Under the pieces are notes generated by a model that made no database searches, was not told the DNA's origin, and saw only the letters and a program-made list of their open reading frames with translations. Shown piece by piece: positions 63,948 through 64,000 of a stretch of 64,000 nucleotides of DNA. The position numbers were made by a program, and so were the translations under genes. The stretch is from an uncultured Prevotellaceae bacterium (lineage in GTDB: Bacteria > Bacteroidota > Bacteroidia > Bacteroidales > Bacteroidaceae). Within the stretch, counting starts at the first letter, position 1. Each line of letters starts with the position of its first letter. Location: NCBI GenBank assembly GCA_947176535.1, contig CAMWQU010000003.1, positions 55,526-119,525 on the forward strand, given 5' to 3'.

Positions 63948-64000
63948 TGGGCTATGGTGTAATGGTAACACTGCAGATTCTGGTCCTGCCTTTCCTGGTT
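63948..64000 (+). tRNA. tRNA-Gln (anticodon CTG), 5' part
   Basis: The sequence TGGGCTATGGTGTAATGG is the acceptor and D arm of Gln tRNA in this phylum; the anticodon loop TTCTGGT gives anticodon CTG. The window ends in the T arm. The top of the anticodon stem shows an A-C mismatch. Confidence 0.85.

Overview
The window looks like a chromosomal segment of a Bacteroidales bacterium, most like a gut or oral Prevotellaceae/Bacteroidaceae member. The evidence is promoters of the Bacteroidetes type (TAnnTTTG at -7, often with TTG about 20 nt upstream), a fused FeoAB, a fused CcsBA, a class I fumarase, arm-type tyrosine recombinases and many short lipoprotein signals. The genus is an inference. Housekeeping genes are GC-rich. 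Several accessory blocks are clearly more AT-rich (about 3.1-6.3 kb, 10.8-17.8 kb and 24.2-27.6 kb), which fits horizontal acquisition.

Layout: 1-444 is the N-terminal part of a CbxX/CfxQ-like AAA ATPase. 896-6329 (minus) is a CXXX-repeat RiPP locus. It has a twin-arginine lipoprotein precursor with 11 cysteines spaced every fourth residue, a radical SAM/SPASM maturase, a second SPASM-like maturase, a small modification-system protein and, overlapping them in the same operon, tatA and tatC. Two secreted proteins and a TRL-like lipoprotein lie upstream. 7.0-9.2 kb holds an M48 peptidase and a Fic protein with a fused VbhA-like inhibitory segment. 9.2-18.0 kb is an island bounded by 186/165-bp imperfect direct repeats. 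It contains a tyrosine recombinase, a 200-bp invertible promoter segment with 19-bp inverted repeats, and a run of seven exported or membrane proteins (FN3-like repeat lipoprotein, LPP20-like lipoproteins, a transglutaminase-like protein). The promoter in the sequenced orientation points away from these genes, so this copy reads as OFF.

18.1-24.0 kb carries a deoxynucleoside kinase, a thioredoxin-fold lipoprotein without CxxC, pnp and fumarase. 24.2-27.6 kb is a DpnII-like GATC restriction-modification operon with an extra nuclease-like gene. 27.6-38.8 kb has an ATP-grasp protein, CstA, an alpha/beta hydrolase, XerD, FeoAB with a FeoB-associated Cys-rich peptide, CcsBA and a Rid-family protein. 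38.9-45.2 kb (minus) is a probable iron-related envelope operon: porin, imelysin, di-heme peroxidase-like lipoprotein, porin, c-type lipoprotein. It is divergent from a hemerythrin-LuxR regulator and an NhaD-type antiporter. 48-53 kb holds a YdeI-like protein, tRNA-Ser, luxS and rmlA-rmlD-rmlB. 53.3-58.7 kb holds a BRO-family protein and a VTC/DUF4956/DUF2490/DUF4353 operon. 58.8-64.0 kb is frr-rsgA, cdsA, ftsH, rsfS and the start of a tRNA-Gln.

Three families of palindromic intergenic repeats are visible. The most striking has four copies with a fixed frame and linkers made from interchangeable 5-nt half-blocks. Several genes have a start codon only 6-9 nt after the -7 element, which implies leaderless or nearly leaderless transcripts. 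All family names come from reading the protein sequences; no database search was run.
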